DNA of 64,000 nucleotides from Meta bourneti (GCA_933210815.1 OW119933.1:103413780-103477779); one strand, 5' to 3'. Numbered from the stretch's first letter, positions 11,689 to 23,115 are shown. Notes: generated by a model not told the origin, from the letters alone. Numbers and translations: made by a program.

Positions 11689-13722
11689 TATACAAGTAGA
11701 AATAAGATTAATAGTAATTATGCTATTCAAAATGTCAGTATAAATTACTCTGATATCGAAAGTACCCTTACTAAGTTCAATGCAGAACCGCACGAAAATG
11801 TTTTTCATTGGATCGAACATTTCGAGAATATTTCTCAGTTGTTTTGTTTGTCAGATTTACAAAAATTTATTTTTGGCAAGAGATCGCTTAGTGGTAACGC
11901 TGCTTTGTTTGTTAGAACAGAACCCGAAATAAATTCATGGTCAAAATTGAAACAGGCCTTGATCGACGAATTCTCTTTTGAGATAAACTCTGCTAATTTA
12001 CATGAACTTTTGAGTAAAAGGAAAATGAGGGATTCTGAATCCACTCAGGAATATTTTTTTAAGATGAAAGAATTGTGCAGTTGCGGAAAAATCGATGACG
12101 CTGCTTTGATGCACTATGTGATTAAAGGAATAAATGACAAACAGGAAAACAAAACTATTCTGTACGGTTGTAAAAATGTGTTTGAGTTTAAGGAAAAACT
12201 GAAAGTGTATGAAATAATGAAAGCTGATTCTGCATATGGTAAAAGTGCTTTCGACAGAAAAAATTTCGATAGAAGGAATTTCGATAGGATTAATTATGAT
12301 AATAAGAATTTTGATAGAATGAAAACCAAACAGGATGATCACGGAAGAATTAACTCTTTTGATAGAACAAAAAATGAGTACAGTAATAGATTTAATTCTA
12401 AAAACGATACTGTAAACAGAGATAGAGTCAAGTTTGATAGAATGAAATGCAATGCTTCAGAAAATCGTAACAATAAGATTTGTTTTAATTGTGGATCAAA
12501 AGATCATATTTCTAGATTTTGTATTCATAAATATAAGGGACTTAAATGTTTTCGATGTGGCACGTTTGGTCACACGGCTTCAGAATGCGGAATGAATTCG
12601 AAACCAGAAGTAGCCATTTTTGATGTTGGCGTAGAATCGAAAGTAAGGAAAATGGTAATGATTAATGGTTTAAGTGTTAATTCATTTATAGATACTGGAA
12701 GTCAAGCTACTTTGATTCGTAAATCTGTTTTTGACAAATTAAATGTTAAGGAATTATGCCCGTTGAATTCTACTTTGACTGGTTTTGGAAAATGCCGTGT
12801 AAAAACGTTAGGCTATTTTAAAGGAAACATTCAAATAGATAATTTTGAGGGAGATGCAGATATATGCGTAGTAGGAAACTATGTTATGACTTATGACGCT
12901 ATTATAGGACTAAATGTGTTAATGTTGGGTGAAACACTAATTAATGAAAACGGAATTACTCTGAAAAATAAATCCCAGTGTGTTGAGGAAAAAAATACTT
13001 TGTCTATATTACCAATTGATTTGTCAACTGAAGACGATGTTCATGTAAATATTGAACCTGACGTTCCAAATATCTTAAAAGATAAGGTACAACAGTTAGT
13101 TTTGAATTATGTACCACACAAAACAAAAACAACAAATGTTGAATTAAATATTTTGTTAAAAAATAATGAACCCGTATCTCATCAGCCACGTAGGTTACCA
13201 TTCTCAGAGAAAAAGATCGTCGAGACTCAAGTTACTGAATGGTTAGATCAAGGGATAGTAGAACCAAGTTCTTCAAAATATTGTAGCCCCGTTGTAATTG
13301 TAAAGAAAAAGGATGGAACCCCTCATGTGTGCATAGACTATAGAAGATTAAAAAAAGTGAAAATAAAGGGTCTGGACAAGTTCAAAGAAATTATCGAAGT
13401 TGAATTTCAAGCAAGTTTTGAAACGCAAAGAGAACAACTCAGGAAGCATGCAAATCAACAAATTTTTAAAATTCAAGAAGAAAATAAGACGTACAATTTA
13501 AGAAGAAAGGAACCAAAACCTTATGCAGTTAATGATTTTGTTGCCATCAAGAGAACTCAGTTTGGTCCGCACTTGAAGCTAAAACCAAAGTACCTAGGAC
13601 CCTATAGAATCACCAGAATTAAAGGAGGAAATACATACGACGTTGTAAAAGAGGGATGTCATGAAGGACCCAACCTCACTACAACATGCGCTGAATTTCT
13701 TAAACCGTGGAATTGGATTTAA
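11689..13722 (+). CDS. Gag C-terminus, protease, RT start fused to integrase end
   Basis: An open frame of over 670 codons. Order: capsid-like region (NVFHWIEHFENISQLF), a run of FDR/NFDR repeats, two zinc knuckles (CFNCGSKDHISRFC and CFRCGTFGHTASEC), an aspartic protease (SFIDTGSQATLIRKS), and the first part of reverse transcriptase (SSKYCSPVVIVKKKDGTP, CIDYRRLKK). At about 13360 the frame passes directly into the integrase tail (LKPKYLGPYRITRIKGG). The RT palm with YMDD, RNase H and the integrase core are absent, yet the reading frame is kept. Gag and protease could still be made, but the element must borrow RT and integrase from a complete relative. The Tc1 insertion upstream separates it from its N-terminus. 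Confidence 0.85.
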   Translation, partial: YTSRNKINSNYAIQNVSINYSDIESTLTKFNAEPHENVFHWIEHFENISQLFCLSDLQKFIFGKRSLSGNAALFVRTEPEINSWSKLKQALIDEFSFEINSANLHELLSKRKMRDSESTQEYFFKMKELCSCGKIDDAALMHYVIKGINDKQENKTILYGCKNVFEFKEKLKVYEIMKADSAYGKSAFDRKNFDRRNFDRINYDNKNFDRMKTKQDDHGRINSFDRTKNEYSNRFNSKNDTVNRDRVKFDRMKCNASENRNNKICFNCGSKDHISRFCIHKYKGLKCFRCGTFGHTASECGMNSKPEVAIFDVGVESKVRKMVMINGLSVNSFIDTGSQATLIRKSVFDKLNVKELCPLNSTLTGFGKCRVKTLGYFKGNIQIDNFEGDADICVVGNYVMTYDAIIGLNVLMLGETLINENGITLKNKSQCVEEKNTLSILPIDLSTEDDVHVNIEPDVPNILKDKVQQLVLNYVPHKTKTTNVELNILLKNNEPVSHQPRRLPFSEKKIVETQVTEWLDQGIVEPSSSKYCSPVVIVKKKDGTPHVCIDYRRLKKVKIKGLDKFKEIIEVEFQASFETQREQLRKHANQQIFKIQEENKTYNLRRKEPKPYAVNDFVAIKRTQFGPHLKLKPKYLGPYRITRIKGGNTYDVVKEGCHEGPNLTTTCAEFLKPWNWI

Positions 13723-13732
13723 GGGTTTGCTA

Positions 13733-13915
13733 AGACGTTGAAAGAAGTTAAAGACGAAGAAGAAAGAAGTTAAAGACGAAGAAGAAAGACGTTAAAGACG
13801 AAAGAAATTTGAAGACGTTGAAAGAAGTTAAAGACAAAAGAAGTTTGAAGAAGACGTAAGACGTTTAAAGAAAGACTAGAAACGACGTTTAAAGACGACA
13901 AATGAAGCTAGAAGA
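13733..13915 (+). repeat. Purine-rich tandem repeat in the LTR element 3' region
   Basis: Irregular repetition of GACGAAGAAGAAAGA and GTTAAAGACG units after the stop codon. It is not coding and is missing from the older Gypsy relative. Confidence 0.7.
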
Positions 13916-14088
13916 CGATTTGGCTCATTTAATCATTTCCAGAGCTGAAGGACGATTCAGAGCTCTATAACCTAGATACATTTGCTTTACAGAGACTGAC
14001 AGATTTTGGAACTTTGCTTCTGCTTTTGCCTTTTTTTGTATATTTTCAGAAACGCTTGGTGGACCAGTCGAACCCAGGATGGCCGATC

Positions 14089-14405
14089 TGTGGTGCCCAG
14101 ACTGCCACTAGAGGGCACCTCCGCGCTGATGTCATCTCCGACCACTGCGCAGCCATTCCGCGCATTGGAGGAACGCAGTCAAAAAGCGACACAGAAGGAA
14201 GACGACGAAGCTACAAGACGGACGTAGCGTTAGACTGTGCAATGTTGACGGGCGACGAGCGCCGATGGAGTTTATGATGTCTGTGCTGTGCACTTAACTT
14301 TAATTGTCTAAACCAAATTCATTGTAAATATTCATAAATCTCATTAAATTTAGTTATTCTTTAAAACTTTCGTAATGTTGCCAATCGCCCACAAACCAGC
14401 ACCCC

Positions 14406-14409
<4 letters not shown>
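14089..14409 (+). repeat. 3' LTR of the young Gypsy-type element
   Basis: 321 bp, matching 9277-9597 base for base as far as I can read. Preceded by ATGGCCGATC. Followed directly by a (TA)n tract. Confidence 0.93.

Positions 14410-14490
<81 letters not shown>
14410..14490. repeat. (TA)n microsatellite
   Basis: About 80 bases of uninterrupted TA. It is the split target of the LTR element; the shorter remainder is at about 9261-9276. Confidence 0.95.
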
Positions 14491-14493
<3 letters not shown>

Positions 14494-17207
14494 AATTGGA
14501 ATTTTTATTATATACAGCACTATAAAATGGTATTACTTTTAGTTTTATTATAGTTCTCATACTTATAGACATTTTTAAATAATGTAACTTTACATCTTAC
14601 ATTCTCTCATAACCCATTAATATCTTCCACATTCCTTTTTCCAAGTGTTGCTGTGTTCATTTTACTGCCACTGTAAAATCAAACAGATATTTTTCAGACA
14701 AATAAACTAATGCATAAATAAATTGAAAATGCACCCGAATGTCAAATACTTTTTAAAGAATTTGGTCATTAATACATTAACTACATTTTATAAATCATTA
14801 CTTTCAGTACTGACTGGCTCGGATAACGTTAACCGGGAAAATTTAGCTGGCCTCAGTATTAAAAGTAAAATATGCAATTTTAAACAATTTGATGCCGTGT
14901 AAAACAGACGATTTTAGCAACAATAATTCAAGGAAATAACAGGTCTTCGATTGTCGTTTTGTGAAAATGCTTTAATTTGTTTTTTGATTCTCTATTAGCA
15001 AAATATAACAAAATTGATTCTAGTTCGATTTTAAGATTAGGTAGATTAATGAAATGAGTTATATATATATTTATAAGAAGGCCACCATTTTTGAACTGAA
15101 GATGTGAAATATCTAGGGCCGAATTATAGAATTTTTTTACATCACCACTGTGAGTAGTTAACTGTTTTCTTTTCGGTTCTGGTTGTCCCCTGCTTCTTTT
15201 GCCTCTTTGGTACGTGTTCTGGACTCCTAATTGTATCAATTACTCTATTTTATATCTTTTTTCCTACTTATCTCCCCCTTTTTCCGTGATTAATGGCACC
15301 CTTTAACTTTCTCCTTCACAATCTGATTTATATTTAATTGTTTATTAATTATGATGTGTGGAAGTTCGCAGTCATCCTTAATTGATACGTTCGTTCCACT
15401 ACTGTGAGATTTCTTTAAGAAGATATGTTTATATGTAAATATTATTTATAACTTCCGAAGTATTACAAAATACTATCCATTTCCATTGAAACCCATTGGT
15501 TTTGTTTATCATAACTCTTGAGATTATTTTGTAACGGAAACGGCGCCACTTAATTTTCCAGACTGCGTCAAGATGACTTGCCCGCGGAGAAGGCGGTTGG
15601 AGCGGTACTCTTCCCTTTGAACCAACAGTAGTGCAGAACAGAGATTCAGAATGGATGGTACGATATTAGTCTGTCTGTAAATAGTACCCTGTACCATATG
15701 TATCTGGACATAAAAATCATTTTATGGAGGATTGCGTTCCTCTATGTTCACCACAGTAAACATCTAGGATACCTCTCTGTCAAGTCTGCTGCAACAACTG
15801 ACAAACTTATAGAAATGCCTTAAAGAAAAAGTAGCGTGAAACACGTGTTTATAATCAAGACAAAATCAGAAATAAATGCTTGAATGCGTTTGAAAAATAA
15901 AGGCAAATGAGAAAGTAAAGCAGTAATAGTAAGAAGTAATAATAAATTTATCATATAAACAGATTTAACACATTAAGTCTTGCATTAATATACTAATAAC
16001 ATCTAGTATATTGTAAGATATTGTATATTAATTTTAAGTAGTTTTCAGTTTTTACTACAGAATATTGTTTCTCGAAGAACACTTACAGAACCAAGCTTAC
16101 CTTACGAAAAACATAATTGCAGTAACTGTAATCAATGCCGATATAAAGTGCATGTAAAATTTGGTAGAACGAGTTTTTATTTCAATAAGCACATTGTATA
16201 AAGTTCTATTTAAATTTTACGTTACCCATAATTGCCTTCAGGTGGTAATTAAAAATTATTTTTTAATAAGAAATAAGGGAGTTAGTTTAATAAAAGTAAG
16301 GAAAGAGCTGATAAAATAATTGTTCCTTAGCGAAAGGAAACGGTTTTCAAGCAATTTGACTGCATACCTGTGAGTAACTTGTGGAATTTGTCTTTAAGAA
16401 TTTCAACCATCTTACTGGTGCCTGTATTAAAAAAAACAAAAGTTACAATCTAGATAAATATACTATATGAAGCCAAAAGAAAGAGGATGGATGTGTGTGT
16501 GTTCTCCATACAAATTTACACCGTTTCACCAATCCACACCAAATTTGGTACACTTATACTTTAGAGCCCTGAGAGCAACTAGGCTACATATTGATCCCTG
16601 TTCTATTTGTCCTAGATGTGCAGAAGGGGCTAAAAACAATTCCAAATAGACATAGGAATAACACTAAGTATAAAACGATTGCTGCTGTACTCAGCTCAGT
16701 TTGTTTTACCAGTATTGATAGAAAAATAACTTTTCCAATAAAATTGTTTTACAAGTAATGCTCGAAAAACAATTTTTTTCAAAACAAATTAGATTATAAT
16801 ATTTATGTTTGAACTGACTTTTTATTTCTTCCCATAATATAAATAATTTATGAATATTTGATTGATGAAAAAAGAATATTTAAAATATTTAATTTTGCAT
16901 AACTTACATTTTGTAATGGAACACGAAAAGCCGAAACGAAAAACTCATTGATCATAAGAGCGTAATTTTGCTACTCGGTATTTGGCGACGCCAGAAATTA
17001 ATGTTTAATTTTTTATATAATTTGATTCAGAATTCTGTGTTTGTGTATTTGAGTTGACAGCGAAATGTTGCTGTCATGTTTGAGCATTTCCAAGTATTAT
17101 AAATATTTTTTTTAAACAAATCATTATTGTCTTTATCAATATCGTTCAAAAGTCTCTTGTCGAGTTGTTCTATTTCAGAATATATTCAGGAAGTCTAAAT
17201 TCGAAAT
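14491..17207. other. Long AT-rich stretch, no recognised gene
   Basis: No family could be assigned. A slightly GC-richer patch at 15540-15660 and a segment at 16500-16600 containing CACCAAATTTGGTAC look repeat-like but have no second copy here. Confidence 0.5.
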
Positions 17208-19110
17208 TAGTGATTGCAAAACCGGTTTCGGGGAAACCGGTTAACCGACCAAAATTTCGAAATCGAAAAACCGGTTTTATGAAAGAAGAAAACCGGGTTT
17301 TCGGTTTTACCCATCGGCAACCCATAAGAGAAACTCATCACAACAAGTATACCATACTACGCACACTGATGCAAACGACTAAATGTTTAGTGTTTACTAC
17401 CCTATCAGAATAAAAATTCAACATTATTACATGTCTGTGGTATTAATGCCACATGACTCACACATCACTTTCGTGTGACACAACATGACCTACTTCTCCG
17501 CTGACCAATCATAATATGTAGACTTATTCTCAGCATCAGTATCAATGAGCCAGATAAATTTTTGGTCTGTGCCTTGATAAAGATATAGTATGTATCACTA
17601 CAGACGGAACGTCGGTCATGAAAAAAGTAGGCAAATTGATTAAAGCTGAGCAACAGCTCTGTCTAGCGCATGCCATTCAGCTTGGTGAAATCAAAGTGCT
17701 ATACAAAAAAGTACCTGTCGAAGTTGAAAAAATAACTCATAATCGGATAATGAACCTGAATCGGAATGTGACTGTCTCAGAATCTGAAAGAGAGATTATT
17801 GAATTGGATATTGACAATGGATGACGATTCGGAATTGGAAGATGAAAATTCATTTGTAAGTGGGTTCAGTATTGCTTATTCAAATGATGTAGAAGGGAAT
17901 TCGGCTTTAGATGTTTAACATGAAACCTATTACCACTTATTACAAAAATTAGAGTGGTTGTACAATTGTTCGGCAAATCCCCAACAAAAAACGATGACAT
18001 ACAGCAAAAATATGTGAAATTGGAATTTAGTCGAGTACTTATTGATTTTAGATTCAAAAACATGATGGGATAGTTTACTCACTATGTTGGAAAGGTTCAA
18101 CAAATTAAAATCATGTGTTCAGAAAGCCCTAATTGATTTGTCATCGAAAATTTCATTCTCTGAACAGGACTTTAATTTATTAGTGGATACTATTTCTGCC
18201 TTATTGCCAGTAAAACTTACAGTGGAAGCATTATGTAGAGCAAATTCAAATCTATTGACTGCTGACGCTGCTTTAAATTTCATATTAACGTCTTTAAATA
18301 ATCTTCATACTACACTCGGTAATAAACTGAAAGAATCCCTTGAATTAAGAATTCAAGAAAGACGCACTAACGTTAGCAGTACTTCAATTTCTACATAATG
18401 GGTATCGAACCTGTAATAAAAGATCGGAATATGTCTTTAAAAAGTTGGGGAAACAGTCTATCTGTCGGTTTATAAATAACCTGATAAAACGTTTAACGCC
18501 GTCTACCTTAACACCAGCACAATCCGATGCAAGGGATATCAACTTCGATGACAAAGACGATGATGTTGTGTTAAAATCTTCGGTTTTATACATGGGACAA
18601 TTGTTGCAGAGGGCAATTAACAAGGAGCTTGCTGGTTCGGCATCACTGGATAATTGTACAAGTAGTGATTTTGAAAGGAAATTAAAAAAGATGTTGCAGT
18701 ATTGGAAGGAAGGGGAGCCAAAAACACAATTATGGAGCTGTGCTACAAATACTTGCTCACTATTCCACCGATAAGCGTGGAGTCCGGAACGGGCATTCTC
18801 ATCGTCAGGTCAATTCGTAACCACAATAAGCTCGAAGTTGAATGATGTCTCCATAAATTCACCGTTTTCTGCGAGCACACTTTAATGCCGAAAAATGCTA
18901 ACTGTACTGGCAGGTGATTTTACAGCTCTTAATGTTAGATAATAATCGTTTAATGTATGTATATAAGTTACATACTTAAGAAATAAATTTATTTAATGTG
19001 TTACACAAATATAGCGTTTTTCATATTTTTTACAAAACCTGTTTTGTAACCGGTTTTCGAGTTTTGGAAAAAATGAAAACCGAAAAACCGGTTTTGCATT
19101 TTACTAAAAC
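17208..19110 (+). mobile_element. hAT element with AACCGGTT-rich ends
   Basis: A decayed hAT transposase is bracketed by clusters of AACCGGTT-type motifs in inverted orientation (left 17218-17305, right 19026-19105). Both outer edges read roughly TAGT...TGCAAAACCGG inward. No 8-bp target duplication was found, so the exact ends are uncertain. Confidence 0.65.
17551..18905 (+). pseudogene. hAT transposase relic (BED-type family)
   Basis: Fragments in order are DIVCITTDGTSVMKKVGKLI and QQLCLAHAIQLGEIKVLYKK (17560-17710), LILDSKTWWDSL and MLERFNKLKSCVQKALIDLS (18040-18145), LLPVKLTVEALCRANSNLLT (18206-18265), and the C-terminal dimerisation remnant LLTIPPISVES (about 18760). These are the RNase H-like core and the insertion domain typical of hAT transposases. 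The N-terminal zinc finger is not visible. At least five frameshifts or stops make it non-functional. The family call is firm. Confidence 0.85.
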
Positions 19111-19652
19111 CGTGCATTCGATACTCTTACACGTGTCTTTTTTCTTCAGAATTCTGTATTTTTTCAAGAATTGGAATTTCGTTTCTGTTTGTATTTATGT
19201 CTTCCAGTATTTTAGATATTGCAGACATGTTAGTTAGGAGTTAAATTGTAATGATTTATTTATTTTCTGCAAAATATCAGACATGGGTAATTTCTTGGCG
19301 GTATATGTATATTTCGACCAACTTTCTTTAAATGTTTGAATACGTAATGGTTTGTAGAATGCTGTTTCGTAAAAGTAAATAAAATATACAAAACAAAATA
19401 TTTTTAAGTAAGGTGTGTGATTTCTTATTTTTTCTTATTTTAAAATGACCGGTAAAGTAAAAAAATCACTTTAAAATATATGGGTTACGTGAAATTAAAA
19501 CTGGTAGTCATACATTGTAGTTCAAATATATTTCAAAATATTGACATAGATTTTCATTAGAAGACGATTAAAATAAATTAAATTTAAATTGGTTTTTCAT
19601 GCTTCATGGGTGTTATTGAAAGCTGTACTCTGTAGTCAAGTAACTACGTCTA
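19111..19652. other. AT-rich stretch, no recognised gene
   Basis: Nothing recognisable between the hAT element and the SWIM/Ulp1 pseudogene. Confidence 0.5.
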
Positions 19653-21220
19653 TCATTCTAAATAGATACGTGGTTTCCATTTAGAAACCGAATCTCTGAA
19701 TTTAAAAAAGTACCACAAGGATTCGATTTAAAACTGAAGGTCTGTTGGAGTAAAGGGAATTTAAAATAAGACTGCTGATCTTGGAATAATATCACAGTTA
19801 GAAATTTTGAAAAATTTAAATTTTTTCTCTTAAGTGACCGAAGGTCGAGGTTGCTTACTCTATAAATTGAAGCTGTTCTTACATAACTTAGATACATGCG
19901 TTGAAAGCAGTGATTTTCTTTTAAAAAATCGATGTAAAATCCACCATCTGTTTTATGAAAAATTGTGATCGATCGAGTTTGCTTTGTCGACATTGATGAC
20001 ATTTATTTTTAATACAAGCTCCGTTATTTCATACAAATCAATAATTTTATCTTCTGTATTTGCAACTATTAATATCCAGTGATTAAGAACACGAAAAGGG
20101 AATAATACGAACTTCGAACCAAGATTGGACAACTGATTAATACATGGGTCATTTAATAACAACTAAGAAACAGAAGAATCGACAGCAACAAAATAATTGT
20201 TATTTTCACACAGTAGATGAATATATATCAACGATATTTTCACACAGTAGATGAATATGCATCAACGACTACATCAAAAAGCCAGCCCTTTCGGAAATCA
20301 GGCGCTTCCATTTGAAGTATTTTTTCTTCAGTATCGCTAATCAGAGGATCAATAGATTTTAATGCAATGTAACTTAAATTATAGCATCCAATATTTATTA
20401 AACATGTACTCATATCCTCAGAATTCAGTTCATTTGTGAAAGAATAATTTTCCCTAACACGCTTACAAGGAGAAATAAAATAGCTGGTTGAATCGTCAGA
20501 ACAATGTTTCTGATCCCTCTTAGCCTTACCTTTTTTATTTGTTTTGGTAAAATGGGTTTGTCGTTGAAAGTTTTGATTTGGGGCTATAGGCGTATAATTG
20601 ATACTTTGAGATATGGATGGTTCCTTAACATTAATAACACCACGGCAATTAGATACAATAGCATTTAAATGTGTATGAACGTTTCTCATCATTTTCTCGT
20701 GAACCTCAGGGTTTTCAAGCAAAATAGACAATTCCATTAATAATTTGTCGCACATTATTTTCTTTTGCTTATTTGTGCGGGGAGTATAAACATCGCTGCA
20801 AAATTTAGTGATATATTGTTTTCATTCGACTTGGCTACTGGTACATCCTCATCACTAGTGATTTCACTACTTTCCAAGAAATTTGCATTATTAGGGAGCA
20901 TTGAATAGCAACGTATTTTGTGTATGTGCTTGCACAGATTATTATTATAGGGACCATTACAAGTGTAGAGATGATTATAAAGAGGAGAGCAGCTTAAACT
21001 AAGGCATTTAAAGTAGCAAAAATCTGGAATGGGACACTTTTCGTGAATTTGCTTTACAATATAAGCCACTCCCTTTAATTTCTGAGAACAGAGACCAAGT
21101 ATTGCAAGCAAGAACGTTAACATCGCGATCCAAAATTCGTTTCCCTTATCATGACTGTCTTTGATGGATTGGGAGTTATCCTTAGGAGGTACGTTATATA
21201 ATATATTGGATTTGGTATTT
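19653..21220 (-). pseudogene. SWIM zinc finger plus Ulp1-type protease gene, lightly broken
   Basis: On the minus strand the upper part has a SWIM-like zinc finger (CSPLYNHLYTC...LCKHIHKI, about 21015-20915) in a cysteine-rich context. After a linker with a basic KTNKKGKAKRDQK stretch comes a C48 (Ulp1/SENP) peptidase region: GWLFDVVVDAYSSTV (about 20285-20240) and, further on, VLNHWILIVANTEDKIIDLYE (about 20085-20020), where the His of NHW is the expected catalytic base. No catalytic Cys was identified. Breaks: a one-base loss in an A run at about 20757, a 34-bp tandem duplication at 20201-20268, and a stop near 20167. SWIM fingers occur in MULE transposases, and some MULEs carry Ulp1 domains, so a transposon origin is likely. 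No MULE catalytic core was seen; its 5' part is missing or unrecognised. Confidence 0.65.
20201..20268. repeat. 34-bp tandem duplication inside the protease pseudogene
   Basis: Two adjacent 34-base units (TATTTTCACACAGTAGATGA...) differing at two bases. 34 is not a multiple of three, so the duplication by itself shifts the frame of the Ulp1-like domain. Confidence 0.9.
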
Positions 21221-21410
21221 TAAGAACCTGCCTTCTGCGTGTAAGAACGTTAATACAAGCTGATCTAGGCGACGATTCTGTTTACGTTCAAAATAAAGTT
21301 TTAATTACATTATGAAGTGATAATAACAATAGTTATTAGTATTTATACCTGCATGCGGAAAATTTCTGTAACAAGAGGCCCATAATTGAGGCGTGTCACT
21401 GCAAAAGGGT

Positions 21411-21668
21411 CGTAAGAAGCAGCAAAACCGAACTACTGAGGCACAGACGGAAAGAACTGCACGGTCCTATCTGTGATCACAGTATAAAGACTAAATAGCA
21501 GGGGTGCACACCTAGATTTAAAAAGCTGTAGTAAAAATGGCCACTGTTAAACGTCAGAACGACCCAAGTTCCATATAATCCCACCGGAGAGCAGGTAAAG
21601 GGCATCTCAAATTGACAATTATCTTTTATCTCATGTCTGTTCGCCTGCCGGTTGCCGAAGTATAGGTA
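21411..21668 (+). repeat. 260-bp dispersed repeat, copy 2
   Basis: Near-identical to 2021-2280, same orientation. It lies just upstream (in minus-strand terms) of the SWIM/Ulp1 pseudogene. Confidence 0.8.
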
Positions 21669-22807
21669 ATTATATACTAATACAGACAATTATTTTCGTA
21701 AAAAATATAGTTCCTTTTTTATAAATAATATTATCTCATTTCACTATTTTACTGGTACCTGATACTTGTTGAAGAAAAGCCTTATATTTTTTATTGTCAA
21801 ATAAATTTCTAGTCTAGACGCAGGGGGAGTCATCTGGCCGAAAGGTGAGTTGCAGTAAGACGCGTGTTCGTAGTATCGTGACGTACTGGCGGGAAAGTCA
21901 GACACTGGACGTTCCTCACACAACTGAATCGGATTTCGCCTTGAATAATTAAACTAGCTGAAGACGAAACCGATCCCACAAAACGCCGACTTTTTTTTAT
22001 TCAATAGCTGATAATATGAAGGGTATTTACTCTCGGAGCCTCTTTAAAGAATGAATACCATTTTTGAGAAAAACTCTGCTGAAAAGTGTGAAAAACAGAA
22101 ATCTCAAAGACCATTAACTGCCTCCTGCTGTTTTATTGCCTTTGTGGATTGGACTCGTTTCGCGGTTTGACTCCAAATCTATCCTCAAGGAATTTGCTTA
22201 GTGAAAGGGGATTGTAGATCATTCAATAGTGCAATTTGGGAAAGATTTTCGTCTTCCCACTTAAACACTTGCATTGCTGGGTTTAGGTTTTTCCTGGGTG
22301 GAAGGTCATTTCGACCGCTTGTTTGGAGTAGAAGAAATAACGCTCAATTTCCAAACATTATGAGAAAAACATTGAACATTACATCATTCTGTAGACGTGC
22401 TGTGGCATTTAACTTATGTAGATAATTCCAAAACAATTTTCACTTGTGAACGTATTCAAATATTTATTCAGTTTTAAATTTGAATAGATATGCACATAAA
22501 GTGGAAATTAATTAGGAAATTTTGTTATATATAAGACACTGAAAAATAATCAAAGGAAACTTAATCTCATTAGATAAGATAATAATATCTAATCAAAGGA
22601 AACTAAATCTCATTTCGATAATAAAATTAGTTATTTATTTTATAAGAATTGCCTTCCAATATATATGTCAAATTCTAAATTTTTTAACCATTATAAATTT
22701 AAAAGGAGTTAATAACTTGAACCACTTAAAAGTTTGATGACAAGAGTTCCCCAGTTGCAACTAAATGAAATGTTCAACTCAATAAAAATGCTTTAAGGTT
22801 TTATTGA
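21669..22807. other. Non-coding stretch, no recognised gene
   Basis: A 74-codon frame at 22201-22425 has no known relatives that I recognise. A short local duplication (AATCAAAGGAAACTTAATCTCATT and a second similar segment) is at 22548-22615. Confidence 0.45.
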
Positions 22808-23115
22808 GGTAGGTAGTTGGATATATGTCGCACTGAAGCAAAAGAACGTGCTATTGGGAACTGTCCAGAATCTATCCTGAAAAGAAAGGTTCGAGGAAAC
22901 ACCTCATAAGTTTGGATCATAGTAAAATGACGAGGTCAACACCTTAGCTGGGACCCCACTCTCCAAAGTTCTATTACACGCTAACGTCAAGACATTTGAG
23001 GCCACGACAGATTTAACGTGCAACCACCCTCACGTACATGACGCTCTTTGCGTCGATTTTCGAACACGAAACTCAGTTGTTACTATTCCGATACTCTACC
23101 AGCTGGGCCTCCGAC
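22808..23115 (-). repeat. SINE-A, diverged near full-length copy
   Basis: Minus-strand copy: tail GGTAGGTAG at the left, body with CCCCACTCTCCAAA and GACAGATTTAACGTGC, and a mutated tRNA head at the right. It is more diverged than the other full copies. Confidence 0.8.

Larger units (their letters stand above)
9277..14409 (+). mobile_element. Young Gypsy-type LTR element with pol deletion
   Basis: Two 321-bp LTRs that I read as identical bracket a gag-protease frame that runs straight into the integrase C-terminus. The element contains a complete Tc1 transposon in gag. It inserted into a (TA)n tract: TATATATATAAA lies to the left and a long (TA)n to the right, so a target duplication cannot be resolved. 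Identical LTRs mean a recent insertion, because both LTRs are copied from one template. Confidence 0.9.

Noticed and set aside
11835..12342. Minus-strand frames opposite the gag region
   Set aside because: Antisense shadows of the long Gag-protease frame.
14006..14277. Plus-strand frames of 73 and 87 codons (also at 9256-9465)
   Set aside because: They lie in the LTR and its flank, repeat in both LTRs, and match no protein; LTR sequence here is regulatory, not coding.
14354..14572. 72-codon minus-strand frame rich in alternating Ile-Tyr
   Set aside because: It is the translation of the (TA)n microsatellite.
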